Assembly: GCF_009982895.1 (NCBI RefSeq)
Contig: NZ_WXZL01000001.1
Coordinates: 282,335 to 346,334 of the forward strand
Direction of reading: 5' to 3'
Source of the DNA: Deinococcus alpinitundrae
GTDB lineage: Bacteria; Deinococcota; Deinococci; Deinococcales; Deinococcaceae
Length of the DNA: 64,000 nucleotides
In this document: positions 1 through 9,128 of the stretch, piece after piece
How positions within the stretch are numbered: position 1 is the stretch's first letter
How the letters are laid out: every line of letters starts with the position of its first letter
Notes under the pieces: model-generated
Databases searched by the model: none
What the model saw: only the letters and a program-made list of their open reading frames with translations
What the model was told of the DNA's origin: nothing
Position numbers and translations under genes: made by a program

Positions 1-1689
1 CAGCCCCACACCCGTCCCACTGACTTCATGAGCGCTATGGAGCCGCTGAAACAGGTTAAACAGCTGGTCCTGGTAGCGCGGATTGAAGCCCAGGCCATTG
101 TCTTGTACGAACACACCCCAGCTCTCGCCCTGATCCTCCGCCCAGACCCTGATGATGGCCGGATCACGCGTCTGGGTGAACTTCAAGGCGTTCTCGGTTA
201 ACTGGGTCAGCACTTGTGTCAGAGCGTTCCAGTCTCCCCACACTTGCGGCAGGAGCGCTACCTCCCAGCGAACATTCCGGGTCAGCTGATCTGGGAGCAG
301 GGTGGTCTGGATCTGGGCCATAAGTCCGTTCAGGTCGATGACTCTCGGCCGCAGAGTCTGTTGGGCAGCGCTTGACAGGTGCAACAGGGCGTCGATCAGG
401 GTATTCATTTGCTGCCCAGCCTGCTCAACCATGTCGAGGTAGCGTGCGCTACGCTCATCGAGTTTGCCATCGAGCGAAGTGCGAGCCAATTGTAGAAAGC
501 CGGTCATGTGCCGCACTGGGGTGCGCAGGTCATGCGACACCGAGTACGAGAAGGTCTCAAGGTCTTGGGTCAAGCTCATGAGCTCCTGTGCCCGTAAGTC
601 GAGTGCGTCTCGCTGGGCCGTTACCGTCCGGGCCTGCTGAGCGCGGTCCAGTGCCAGGTCCAGGCTGTGCCCTACTGCTCGGAAGATCCCCTTCTCACGC
701 TCAGCCCAGGTATCCGACGTCCGGTAGCCCATCATCAGCACACTCTGCAGTTCCCCCGCCACGAAGTAGGGGTAGCCAGCCACAGCCTGGTAGATTCCTG
801 ACTCGCTGATCAACAGTCCGGTGCCGTTCCAGTGGTCGACGAAGGCGGCGGTGTTCTGCCGGAGCACTTTGGCGATACTGGAGTGCTCCAGTTGGAACCC
901 CTGGCGCAATAATGGCAGGAGATTGGGATCGGCTGAGGGGTCCCAGAGTGTGGCCTTGAAAAGCTCGCCCTCACGTTCAAAGTAAGCGGTTTCGACATCA
1001 CAGGTCGCGCCCAGCAGAGTGATCGCCTGGCAGACCAGGGCCTCGACATTGGTTTCGCTCCCGACCACCTCAGTGAAATGCATAAACGCATTCAGGGCTG
1101 CGCGTTCGTCCTCCAGTTGCTGGGTGCGTTCTTCAACACGGGTTTCCAACATTCGGGTTGCCTCTACGCGTCCAAGAGCGACGGCACACTGGGCCGACAG
1201 GATCTTCAGAAAGCGCCTTTCCGCTTCGGTGAATTCGTGCGGTTCCTCAAAGTCGAGCACGATGATTCCAAGTGGCCGATGATCCAGGAACATGGGGAGC
1301 GCCGCGTTGGCAACTGCTGAGGGCACGCTGGTGCGGCTCTCGACCTCTGGATAGGCCTCCTTCAATGCGCCCGCGTGCTCGAAGTACCTCGCCTCGTTCA
1401 TACGCAGGATGTCCGAAATCAACTGGTGATCTTCGAGCGGCCCTTCTTGCCAGACAGTGAGCGTGACATCTTCGTAGCCCTGGCTGCCGGCGATTTTCAT
1501 CTGCTGGTCGGCCTGGTCCACCAGAAGGACGATCCCGGCGACGGCTCTGAGCGCCTGAACAGCCGGCGTGAGGACGATCTCGATCACTTCCCGTTGCGTG
1601 TTGGTCGCGGCAAGCGCCTCAGTGATCTCTTGCAGGTACTCCACCAAGTTGGTAGAGGAATCGAGATCGATGTCAGGCAGGGCAGTCAT
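1..1689 (-). CDS. GAF-domain sensor histidine kinase, 3' end cut by window edge
   Basis: The frame is open from ATG at 1689 to the window edge (563 codons, no stop), so the C-terminus lies outside. Residues about 20-165 and 200-350 look like two GAF sensor domains joined by a coiled coil containing LETRVEERTQQLEDE. A HisKA segment follows with SVSHDLRTPVR, in which His386 is the expected phosphorylation site. The ATPase domain shows the N box LTENALKF and the start of a G box, DNGLGFNP, then GTGVGL at the edge. No membrane segment is seen, so a soluble light, redox or ligand sensor is likely. The signal and response regulator cannot be told from this window. The SVSHDLRTP type of H box is common in bacteriophytochrome-like and GAF kinases. 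Confidence 0.88.
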   Translation of the reverse strand, partial: MTALPDIDLDSSTNLVEYLQEITEALAATNTQREVIEIVLTPAVQALRAVAGIVLLVDQADQQMKIAGSQGYEDVTLTVWQEGPLEDHQLISDILRMNEARYFEHAGALKEAYPEVESRTSVPSAVANAALPMFLDHRPLGIIVLDFEEPHEFTEAERRFLKILSAQCAVALGRVEATRMLETRVEERTQQLEDERAALNAFMHFTEVVGSETNVEALVCQAITLLGATCDVETAYFEREGELFKATLWDPSADPNLLPLLRQGFQLEHSSIAKVLRQNTAAFVDHWNGTGLLISESGIYQAVAGYPYFVAGELQSVLMMGYRTSDTWAEREKGIFRAVGHSLDLALDRAQQARTVTAQRDALDLRAQELMSLTQDLETFSYSVSHDLRTPVRHMTGFLQLARTSLDGKLDERSARYLDMVEQAGQQMNTLIDALLHLSSAAQQTLRPRVIDLNGLMAQIQTTLLPDQLTRNVRWEVALLPQVWGDWNALTQVLTQLTENALKFTQTRDPAIIRVWAEDQGESWGVFVQDNGLGFNPRYQDQLFNLFQRLHSAHEVSGTGVGL

Positions 1690-2317
1690 GACTCAACATA
1701 AACGCTCGGGCCTCAGGTTGCTGTTGTCGGACTCTTAAGGCCGTGTGCAATCAGCTGTTTGCACATGCTCTAACAGAACGGTGTCACTTCGGTGTGTCGC
1801 ACCAAAACCAGCCAATCCACTCTCATCCCGCCTTTAAGTGGCGAACACGAGCGGAGATAAGACCGGGCAGCGTCCCCTCGTTTCGTTCTTTGGCCTCCGC
1901 CCGATCCTGGCCCTGCCCAAAGGCTGCTGTTCCGGCTAGCCAGGGTCTCCCTACGAGCTGCGCCGAAATCAGGCGTCGACGTGTCGAAGTGCAGCGTCTT
2001 AAGCGCCCGGAAGCCAGGCGTCAAGCACCGATCACCGAGGAACCTTAAGGGCAACTGATCGTGCTTCAGAAACCCGACCTCGACTGGGGGCAGCTCGCCT
2101 TCCCACACCAGCCCTCCGCTCAAGTGAGCGGGCTTTACCTCGCACAAGAATGGCGCGTGGCAACAGCGGCTAACCGAGGTGGGTTTCCAGCATGCCAGAA
2201 TGCCCTGCCAATCGGCGGAAGAGGCGAATTCGTGTGAGTGACCTGTCTGGCAAGGTGCAGCCGCAGCTTTGCCTGTTTCCCCTATAAAGCTTCCGGTCTA
2301 CTTAAAAGGAGAGTCCC
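1690..2317. other. gene-free stretch before the first MBL gene
   Basis: No convincing gene is seen in these 628 bases. Opposed open frames exist at 1743-2048 (+) and 1770-2147 (-), but neither has a recognisable domain, a Shine-Dalgarno sequence or a leaderless promoter. The last 40 bases carry a TATAAA hexamer at 2283-2288 and the ribosome binding site of the next gene. The rest could be decayed coding DNA. Confidence 0.4.
2306..2311 (+). promoter_or_regulatory. Shine-Dalgarno AAGGAG for MBL hydrolase
   Basis: AAGGAG lies 6 nt before ATG 2318 and fixes that start. It is one of the few clear ribosome binding sites in the left part of the window. Confidence 0.8.
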
Positions 2318-3241
2318 ATGCCTCACCCATTCATCCAGGACACCCCCATCGCGCCAGTAGCAGAAGGTCTTCTGAGTGTCATTCTTCTGGGAACCGGCAC
2401 CCCACGTGCCTATCCTGGAGCCGCCAAGCCTGCCGTGGCCGTGGCCGCAGGAGGACAGGTATTATTGTTCGATTGTGGCAGCGATACGGTGCGTCAGCTC
2501 ATTTCGTCCGGACTGATGCCCCAGCGCGTGCGTGACGTGTTTTTTACCCATCATCACTATGACCACAACGCTGGTTTCCCTGACCTCTTTATCAGTAGCT
2601 GGCGGACTCACGTCGGTGTCATTCCGGGCCGCAGTCAGGCCATGCGCGTTTATGGGCCTACCCGGACCCGTGAAATCATCGGAAAGTTCTACGATGCCCT
2701 CGCTTATGATATTGGCCTCCGAGTGGCCTACAACAAATCCGATGCGGCAGGTGCCGATATTGAGTTCTTCGAAAAGAATAGTGGCCTTGTCTTTGACCAG
2801 AACAGCGTCAGGGTGACTGCGTTCGCGGTAGATCACCGGCCAGTCGAACCCGCCTTGGGTTACCTCATCGAGTACCGGGGTAAGCGTGTGGTCATCAGTG
2901 GAGACACTCGGCCCATGCCGAGCACTGCTGCGCATGCCCGGGAAGCGGACCTGCTGATTCACGACGCCTACAATGAACTGTGGCTCACTGAGATTGCGTC
3001 AGAGAATCCGGATCAGGCTATTCAGGTGACCAATCCTGCCAAGTACCACACCACGACTTTGGAAGCCGCCAAAATTGCCCAGGAGGCCCAGGTCCAGCAT
3101 CTTGTCCTCACGCACCATATTCCTGTGCCTCAAGCGACTTCAGAAGCTGAAACGGCATACATCACAGGAATGTCTGAGATCTTCAGTGGCCGGATTACTG
3201 TAGGCCGCGACTTGATGCGTTTCGACCTGGAGACGAATTGA
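2318..3241 (+). CDS. MBL-fold metallo-hydrolase (RNase Z/arylsulfatase-like)
   Basis: This 307-residue protein has the metallo-beta-lactamase fold. The metal motif THHHYDH (residues 77-83) supplies His78, His80, Asp82 and His83. Further expected ligands are His173 (AVDH), Asp196 (SGDT) and a histidine in LTHH (264-266). The N-terminal LLGTGTPR loop is typical of the RNase Z, ElaC and arylsulfatase branch rather than of lactamases. No signal peptide is visible, so it is probably cytoplasmic. The substrate cannot be named. ATG 2318 is chosen for its AAGGAG. The gene stands alone, with the next gene convergent and more than 250 bases away. Confidence 0.87.
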   Translation: MPHPFIQDTPIAPVAEGLLSVILLGTGTPRAYPGAAKPAVAVAAGGQVLLFDCGSDTVRQLISSGLMPQRVRDVFFTHHHYDHNAGFPDLFISSWRTHVGVIPGRSQAMRVYGPTRTREIIGKFYDALAYDIGLRVAYNKSDAAGADIEFFEKNSGLVFDQNSVRVTAFAVDHRPVEPALGYLIEYRGKRVVISGDTRPMPSTAAHAREADLLIHDAYNELWLTEIASENPDQAIQVTNPAKYHTTTLEAAKIAQEAQVQHLVLTHHIPVPQATSEAETAYITGMSEIFSGRITVGRDLMRFDLETN

Positions 3242-3502
3242 AGGCACGGGGTATTTGATGAGCACCTTGTCTCGGGGAAACAGCGGAGCATCCTCAGCAC
3301 ATCGACGGGATAGCGGACTGGACTTCGTGTTCGCTGGCGCTCAACAGAGGTGGCAGTGCTGTTACAGGGAACTGAAACAAGGGGCCCACAGGCGCTACTG
3401 ACTTCTTGAGCAACCTCTGCGACATGTTGCCCTTCTGGCCGCAGGAGATGCCGCGTCAGTTGGTTGAGGTGCTGATTTTCACAGGGGAAGCACAACAGTC
3501 TG

Positions 3503-4153
3503 CTAGGCCAGGCCGACAAAGAGATGGTAGGTTCTCCCCTGATTCTCCTTTGACTGAGTCGTCTCGAAGCGGCGCAGAAGCGCTGCCAGTTCATGCTGGA
3601 GCACTTTGGCTTCCGCAGGAAGTAGACGCAGTTCAGCGTACTGGAGCAGTGCGGCGGGGAGGTGATCATCCAGTGGATCGCAATCGGTCTCTGGGCAGCG
3701 CTGGGGCTGCATCGCCCAGCGCTCGCCCTGCCGAGCAAAGTGAATGCCCCACTCAGCATCAGCGGGGAACGCTGAGGCGGCTTGCGCATAAGCCGTGAAT
3801 AAGGCCACCACATCAGGGGTATGGAGGCTCTGGGCCAAGGCGGGCAGATCTTCGGCCTGAGTGAATCGGTGAGGCACAAAAAACGTATCTGCGGTGCAGC
3901 GGTAGATAGTCTGGATCCCCCGAGCATGCCGTTCCCGACCCACCGCGAACACCAGACCAAGGCGCTCCCAGCGGCGTACGCGGGCCAGCATGGTATTGGC
4001 ATGCTCACCTGTCTGCTTGGCAGCGGAAGCAACGGTGCAGCCTCGACCCAGAAACGGGAGTAGTGCTGTGCGCTGCCGCGCGTCGAACAGCGGGCGAATC
4101 GCGGCAGGATCCTCCAGCACGAGCGAAGGAACAGGTGATTGAAGTGATTGCAT
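3503..4153 (-). CDS. winged-helix transcriptional regulator, divergent from MBL gene
   Basis: The protein has about 216 residues from ATG 4153. Its N-terminal half has a helix-turn-helix pattern (RQRTALLPFLGRGCTVASAA, then NTMLARVRRWERLGLV), as in ArsR/HTH-type winged helices. The C-terminal half, rich in His, Ala and Leu, probably binds a ligand or dimerises. An upstream in-frame extension to 4285 would run through the divergent MBL gene, so ATG 4153 is preferred. TACGCT lies 8 nt upstream of it. It is transcribed divergently from the MBL hydrolase with only 30 bases between the two start codons, so it probably controls itself and that gene. The ligand is unknown. Confidence 0.75.
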   Translation of the reverse strand: MQSLQSPVPSLVLEDPAAIRPLFDARQRTALLPFLGRGCTVASAAKQTGEHANTMLARVRRWERLGLVFAVGRERHARGIQTIYRCTADTFFVPHRFTQAEDLPALAQSLHTPDVVALFTAYAQAASAFPADAEWGIHFARQGERWAMQPQRCPETDCDPLDDHLPAALLQYAELRLLPAEAKVLQHELAALLRRFETTQSKENQGRTYHLFVGLA

Positions 4154-4161
4154 TTCACCTG

Positions 4162-4182
4162 AGCGTACCCCGACCCTGGGGT
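4162..4182. promoter_or_regulatory. divergent promoter with small palindrome
   Basis: The 30-base gap between ATG 4153 (-) and ATG 4184 (+) holds a minus-strand -10-like TACGCT (4162-4167) and an inverted repeat ACCCC-N6-GGGGT (4167-4182). The repeat is a plausible operator for the winged-helix protein encoded alongside. This is an inference from position. Confidence 0.4.
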
Positions 4183-4183
4183 C

Positions 4184-4834
4184 ATGCTTCCTGTTGCTCC
4201 AGATGTTTTTCTGCTGCCCGCCTGGTTTGGCCGGACCATCAACGCTTACCTGATCGGCGACGTACTGATCGATGCTGGCATCCAATCCTCCAGTACTCGG
4301 CTGGCTCAGCAGCTGCGTGGCCGTTCCTTACGGGCCCACGCCTTGACCCATGCGCATTCAGATCATCAGGGTGCCAGTGCTGCGCTGTGCCTGGCGCTGG
4401 ACCTGCCGTTGTGGGCCAGCCCTGCTGAGGCAGACGTCATGGCACAGCCTTACCACCCCCGCTCTCTCGTCGATCACCTTCAGGCACGGTTCTGGCGTGG
4501 GCCTACATATCCCGTCGTCCGGCGGCTGCGAGAAGGTGATGAGGTCGGCGGATTCGAGGTGTTGGAACTGCCCGGTCACTCTCCCGGCCATTTGGGGTTC
4601 TGGCGGCAACGCGACCGGGTGCTGCTTGCAGGTGATGTGCTCATGAATCTGGACCTTCGGACGGGTCGTGAGCGGTTGGGAGAGCCGCTCCGGGCCTTCA
4701 CTGCGGATCAGGCCCGGAATCGCCAGAGTATCCAGCGTGTGGCAGCCCTGGCACCAGCACTCACACTGTTCGGTCATGGACCGCCCCTCTATGGTCCAGC
4801 GAAGCTTGAAGCCTTGGCTCAGCAGCTGACCTAA
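4184..4834 (+). CDS. MBL-fold metallo-hydrolase, glyoxalase II-like
   Basis: This 216-residue protein has the metal motif THAHSDH (55-61), followed by LPGHSPGHLGFW, LLAGDVLMN and a final FGHGPP. That order matches the short glyoxalase II/MBL hydrolase family. The start NAYLIGDVLIDAG is the usual first strand pair. It is read divergently from a winged-helix regulator 30 bases away, suggesting an inducible hydrolase for a small thioester or lactone. The substrate cannot be deduced. No signal peptide is present. Confidence 0.85.
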   Translation: MLPVAPDVFLLPAWFGRTINAYLIGDVLIDAGIQSSSTRLAQQLRGRSLRAHALTHAHSDHQGASAALCLALDLPLWASPAEADVMAQPYHPRSLVDHLQARFWRGPTYPVVRRLREGDEVGGFEVLELPGHSPGHLGFWRQRDRVLLAGDVLMNLDLRTGRERLGEPLRAFTADQARNRQSIQRVAALAPALTLFGHGPPLYGPAKLEALAQQLT

Positions 4835-5226
4835 TGTGGTCTGAGCAACGGGTGGGCTCCTGTTGGAGGGAGAGCAGCTGGAATTCTCGAATGGCTTGTG
4901 GACGATGTTGAGCAGATCATCTTTCCTCAGCGTCGCGTCCATGCAGCACAGCAGGAGGGCAATGCGCCCATCCCTGGAGGGACACCTTATAGTCGCTCAT
5001 CAGCTACGGCGAGAGCTTCAAGGAGATGAATTCGACCTCTAGAGAGCTGCCGTTCATGCCGGATCAGCGCTTGGCAATCATGGCCAGCATCCGTGCCAAG
5101 GGAAATGTCAAGCTGGGCAGTACAGATGCTGAATCAGATCCTGCCGGTGGTGAAGACCGCGCGGTTCAGTGGCCAGCCGCCACAGGGCTGGGAAGCTGAG
5201 AGTGGGGAGCACGAGGGAAGGTCAGA
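4835..5226. other. gene-free stretch, possible decayed coding DNA
   Basis: There are 392 bases between a plus gene and a convergent minus gene. A 57-codon frame at 5026-5199 (+), starting MNSTSRELPF, has AGGAG directly abutting its ATG, which is too close to work. It has no recognisable domain and no conserved neighbour, so it is not called as a gene. No clear terminator is visible. Confidence 0.35.
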
Positions 5227-7068
5227 TCACCCTAACGCAACTGCCAAAAATGCTTTGACCACTTGAGGATCGAAGTGCCGACCAGACTGCCTCTGTATTT
5301 CTCGGATGGCTTCTCTAGGGTGCCAGGAGTCCTTATAAGGACGCTTGCTGATCAGAGCATCGTACACGTCACAAACGGCAAAGATGCGTGCCGCCAGCGG
5401 TATCTCTTCACCGGATAAGCTGTCGGGGTAACCGGTGCCGTCCCAGCGTTCATGGTGGAAGCGAATCACAGCCAGCACTGCCGCTGAAAGACCAGGCAGC
5501 CGCGACGCCAGCTCCCAACCTCTCACTGTGTGTGTCTGCATAATGCCCCACTCCTCTGGCGTAAGCTCGCCAGGTTTTTGGAGGATAGCGTCCGGAATGA
5601 CGAGCTTCCCGAGATCATGCAAATACGCACCCGCCTGCAAAGAATTCAGGTCCACGGGATGAAGTCCAAGGGCAACACCAAGCTGAGCCGCCCACTTGAC
5701 TGCCCGTTTGGTATGACCATGCGTTTCGAGATCACGCGCCTCCAAGACGAGACCAAGTGTCAGCAGACCCGCTTCGAGCGTCGTGTGAACTTCGCGGACC
5801 ACTCGACGGAGTTCCAAAGCATGCTCCAAACGTAGAGCCGTTAATTCCACTACTTTTCGCATATGGGATGTGATGGTCTGCCAGCGGTCCATCGTCAGGA
5901 GCGTCAACATCGCGGTGATCTTTCCCTGGCTGCGTACTGGTGTCAAGATGATGCTTTTGACACCAAGTTTCACCAGGGCTGGACGACTGTCGGGTTCTGA
6001 AGGATAGTCCGTACTCCAGACCGTCTGCTGAGTGCGCTGCACCTCGCGGGCCAGTCCAGAAAGAGGCTCCCGAACGTGAAGAGGAATATCCCATGCCGGA
6101 GTATTGGACCGCCTCGCTTGGTGAGTGACATATTGGGCGTCCTCTTCCCAGGAAGTACTTAAGGCAAGGTCGAAATCCAGTAAGTGAAGCAGATTTTTAA
6201 GTGAATGCTGAATAATATCATTCGGATCGTGGAGCGTTTCAAGGTATTTGGAGAACTCGACGAAGGCCAGTGCTTCCCAGTCACCCGGCACTGTTTCATT
6301 CAGTCGCTCTTTGCGCTCGTTCAACCGTTCATCGGCGAGGGCAAAGGCACGTTCGTATGGGTTGCCCGCATGCCAGATGGTCAGACCGGCACTAAATGCG
6401 GGTACACCTGGGAAGGGAGTTGGTACACTCTCTTCAATCTGCTCCAGGAGGTCTTCCAAAGCAGTGATGTCAGCACCCGGCACCAGAATAATAAACTCGT
6501 CACCCCCCCACCGACCCATGAGCGCACCCTCCGGTAGGCGTTCCAAGATGCTGTGTGTCACCTGACGGATGTGTCGATCGCCTCCACTGTGTCCCCGGAG
6601 TGAATTCACTGCCTTGAGGCGATTCAGGTCGATGAGCGCCAGAACTGCCGGTAAGGAAGTAAATTCCTGGGCTTGCAGGAAGGCCTGCCGGGTGAGGCAG
6701 CCCGTAAGCGCATCGTGTTTTAAGGCGTCACTCGTTGGTGCAACCTGGAGGAGACGACGGACATGAACGATCACGCCACCTTCATGTGGATACAGAATGA
6801 CGCCGACCCAGCCACCATGCCGATGACCAAAGGTTTCGAACTCGGTGCGTTCCTGGGCATTGATGGCATGCTGATAGATGTCGATGACATCTTGTGGCGG
6901 ACGCATGGGCAATCCCTCTTCAAGCGTTTTACCCAATATCTCATACGGCTGGACGTTCCATGACTTGAGCGTGAAAGCATTCACATAGATGAAGCATCTG
7001 GCAGCATCCAAAATGTACATGACGTCCTGAACAAGATCGAAAGCCTGAGGATTGAGAACGCTGGACAC
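5227..7068 (-). CDS. PAS-GGDEF-GAF-HD-GYP cyclic-di-GMP protein
   Basis: This 613-residue soluble protein probably both makes and breaks c-di-GMP. Domains in order are PAS (about 8-105), GGDEF (115-255), GAF (280-420) and HD-GYP (425-610). The GGDEF motif is intact at 188-192 (RWGGDEF). No RxxD inhibitory site is seen just before it. The HD-GYP motifs are complete: HDLGK (484-488), HHERWDGTGYP (538-548) and the DVYDAL segment near 567. A coupled cyclase and phosphodiesterase in one chain implies control by the PAS and GAF ligands. The start ATG 7068 gives a full PAS domain. The gene stands alone and is divergent from the MFS region. Confidence 0.92.
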   Translation of the reverse strand: MSSVLNPQAFDLVQDVMYILDAARCFIYVNAFTLKSWNVQPYEILGKTLEEGLPMRPPQDVIDIYQHAINAQERTEFETFGHRHGGWVGVILYPHEGGVIVHVRRLLQVAPTSDALKHDALTGCLTRQAFLQAQEFTSLPAVLALIDLNRLKAVNSLRGHSGGDRHIRQVTHSILERLPEGALMGRWGGDEFIILVPGADITALEDLLEQIEESVPTPFPGVPAFSAGLTIWHAGNPYERAFALADERLNERKERLNETVPGDWEALAFVEFSKYLETLHDPNDIIQHSLKNLLHLLDFDLALSTSWEEDAQYVTHQARRSNTPAWDIPLHVREPLSGLAREVQRTQQTVWSTDYPSEPDSRPALVKLGVKSIILTPVRSQGKITAMLTLLTMDRWQTITSHMRKVVELTALRLEHALELRRVVREVHTTLEAGLLTLGLVLEARDLETHGHTKRAVKWAAQLGVALGLHPVDLNSLQAGAYLHDLGKLVIPDAILQKPGELTPEEWGIMQTHTVRGWELASRLPGLSAAVLAVIRFHHERWDGTGYPDSLSGEEIPLAARIFAVCDVYDALISKRPYKDSWHPREAIREIQRQSGRHFDPQVVKAFLAVALG

Positions 7069-7219
7069 CTTTCAGCATAAGGCAAAATGTCCTACAACGC
7101 CATGACAGCGAGCAAGTCGAGAAGGTGTTGAACTTCTAAGCGCGCAATCACGGTCCAGACCAAATTGAGGTTAACCAGTTTATTATCTAATTACCGCAGA
7201 TGGGGATCGATTCGGAAGC

Positions 7220-7269
7220 CAAAGATGCCATTGGGACGGTGTTTGTGTGATGTCCCAATGGCATCTTTG
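7220..7269. repeat. 18-bp perfect inverted repeat with 14-nt spacer
   Basis: The arms CAAAGATGCCATTGGGAC (7220-7237) and its exact complement (7252-7269) flank a 14-nt loop. No T-run follows on either side, so it is not a standard intrinsic terminator. It could be an operator, an attenuator hairpin or the remnant of a mobile element. Confidence 0.85.
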
Positions 7270-7590
7270 CTGCCCCTGCCTGACGCCGTCACCCTTCTCG
7301 CTGGCTCGGCAGCAGCTCATATCCCTTCAAAGTTGCTGCATCCGCACGAAAAAATCACCGATTCGTGGCCCTCCCCCAACGACTGCACAACATGCCGCAC
7401 TTCAGTCGTTGGTGGCAGCTGCTCAAGCTCCAGCGCTTTCCGGAGTTTCCGTCCGAACCTCACACCCGACGGAGGCTCCATCCTGACCCGGAGCAGTTTT
7501 GGGCGCACCTCAACGTTGTGCAACGCACAACCAACAATCCACTCCCGATCCTGCCCCTTTCCGGCGTGGGACTGGGGCATGTCGCATTTC

Positions 7591-7596
7591 TACAAT
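7591..7596 (+). promoter_or_regulatory. -10-like TACAAT upstream of MFS gene
   Basis: TACAAT lies 33 nt before ATG 7630, which would give a leader of about 25 nt. No good -35 is visible. Confidence 0.35.
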
Positions 7597-7629
7597 CATC
7601 CGGCAGGGTCGGCGGTCTACCCTGAGCCC

Positions 7630-8865
7630 ATGACCGAGATTTCCCCTGCTCCCAAGCGTCCGCCGATCCTCTTTCTCCTCTTCACGGCTTTCCTCTTCTC
7701 GATGGGCCTCTCGCTGGTGTTCCCGGTGCTCCCCTTCGTGGTTGCCAAGTACGTGCCTAATATCCACCAGCAGGCCACGGTCATCGGCTGGCTGGCTGCC
7801 ATCTACGCGTTCCTCACCTTCTTCTCGTCTCCAGTCCTGGGCACCCTGAGCGACGCTTACGGACGGCGGCCCATCCTGATGCTCTCTCTCCTCGGCTCGG
7901 CCATCGGCTACGTCATCTTCGGCATCGGGGGCAGCCTGTTCATGCTATTCCTGGGCCGGGGTATCGACGGCCTGACCGCTGGTGGCTTGAGTACCCTCTT
8001 CGGCTATGTGGCCGACACCACCCCAGAAGAAGAGCGTGGCAAGGTCTTCGGGCAGATCGGTGCCACCATCGGTGCGGGCTTCATCATCGGCCCGGCCATC
8101 GGCGGTCTGCTCTCCCATCTGGGCCTGAGCGCACCCTTCTACGCTGCTGCCGCTGTCAGCGCACTCAACCTGCTGTGGGGTTACTTCATTTTGCCGGAGA
8201 GCCTGCCCGCGTCGCGCCGCACCAAGCACTTCGACGCCTCGCATCTCAATCCGCTCACCCAACTGCGGGGCGCCCTGGAACTGCCGATCGTGCGCCGCCT
8301 GGTGACGGTGAGCGTGCTGTTTATCCTGCCCTTCTCGCTGATGCAGGTGGTCCTCACCTTGATGGCCCGTGACAGTCTGCATTGGGGACCAGGGCAGGTC
8401 AGCACGGTGTTCATGGTGGTGGGCGTGTGCGACATCGTGGCGCAGGGCCTGCTGCTCCCTATCTTGCTCAAGCGCTTTGGGGACCGTCGGGTGTCGCAGC
8501 TCGGCCTCTCGATGGGGATCGTCGGCATGACGTTGCTGGCATTGGTGCCGGTGACGGCATCTGCGCCGCTACTCTACCTGGGTGTGATTCTGTTCGCGTC
8601 GGGTGAGGGCATCTTCAATGCGACATTGGCCTCGCTGCTCTCAGCCTCAGCTCCAGATGAAGCGCAAGGGCGGGTGCAGGGCGGCGCGCAGGGTGTACAG
8701 TCGCTGGCGCAGGTGGCCGGACCCCTGGCAGGCAGCACCTTGTATTCGCGGCTCGGCGGCACCCCGACGTTTGCGGCGGGTGCAGTCGTGGTGGTGCTGG
8801 CACTGGCCGTACTGACCTGCAGCCGCACACCAGACACGGCGCAGCACGCAGAAGCCGCGGACTGA
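7630..8865 (+). CDS. MFS efflux transporter, TetA/DHA1-like
   Basis: This 411-residue membrane protein has about 12 hydrophobic segments and the MFS motif [12 protein letters not shown], after the second. [24 protein letters not shown] glycine-rich helices (here [14 protein letters not shown]) fit the drug:H+ antiporter DHA1 branch near TetA. ATG 7630 begins directly before the first membrane helix ([20 protein letters not shown]). The longer in-phase frame to 7165 adds a Ser-rich segment unlike any transporter and is rejected. It is probably a proton-driven exporter of a small hydrophobic compound. It resembles the pump at 35209. A weak 7-bp hairpin follows the stop. Confidence 0.88.
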   Translation: MTEISPAPKRPPILFLLFTAFLFSMGLSLVFPVLPFVVAKYVPNIHQQATVIGWLAAIYAFLTFFSSPVLGTLSDAYGRRPILMLSLLGSAIGYVIFGIGGSLFMLFLGRGIDGLTAGGLSTLFGYVADTTPEEERGKVFGQIGATIGAGFIIGPAIGGLLSHLGLSAPFYAAAAVSALNLLWGYFILPESLPASRRTKHFDASHLNPLTQLRGALELPIVRRLVTVSVLFILPFSLMQVVLTLMARDSLHWGPGQVSTVFMVVGVCDIVAQGLLLPILLKRFGDRRVSQLGLSMGIVGMTLLALVPVTASAPLLYLGVILFASGEGIFNATLASLLSASAPDEAQGRVQGGAQGVQSLAQVAGPLAGSTLYSRLGGTPTFAAGAVVVVLALAVLTCSRTPDTAQHAEAAD

Positions 8866-9115
8866 AGACAGAACGGAGCGGAGTCCAGTATCCGCTCTGC
8901 ACAGCGCTTGCGTGGATTTTCAAACTCTGCCCTGCTTGTTGTGTCACGTGGCTTGAACACTTTTGAAAACTGCCACACTTCAAGCACTCAGAGACAGCTA
9001 TCTATGAGGGTAGGCAACCTCTCCAGCAACAAGGTATCTCCAAAGGCAAAGAGTATGAATGACTCAGTGCTCCCGAACACAAAATATCTTCACCCATAAG
9101 CAGAATGGACTCTGC

Positions 9116-9121
9116 TACACT
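9116..9121 (+). promoter_or_regulatory. -10 TACACT, 7 nt before ATG 9129
   Basis: The hexamer and its spacing fit a leaderless transcript starting at ATG 9129, and favour that start over ATG 9105, which lies upstream of the hexamer. Confidence 0.55.
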
Positions 9122-9128
9122 CCAAGCC

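Larger units (their letters stand above)
7069..7629. other. 561-base region with inverted repeats, no clear gene
   Basis: This region separates two divergent genes. It contains an AT-rich patch (7160-7200), an 18-bp perfect inverted repeat (7220-7269), a 7-bp palindrome GTTGTGC-AAC-GCACAAC (7515-7531) and a -10-like TACAAT (7591-7596). A frame in phase with the MFS gene runs back to 7165 and a minus frame spans 7317-7580, but neither resembles a known protein. Confidence 0.45.

Noticed and set aside
7165..7629. N-terminal extension of the MFS transporter
   Set aside because: The extra 155 residues are Ser/Pro-rich, contain the inverted-repeat region, and have no membrane or sensor features.
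8876..8897. Hairpin GAGCGGA-N8-TCCGCTC after the MFS gene as an intrinsic terminator
   Set aside because: No T-run follows it; it may be a weak or rho-dependent end only.
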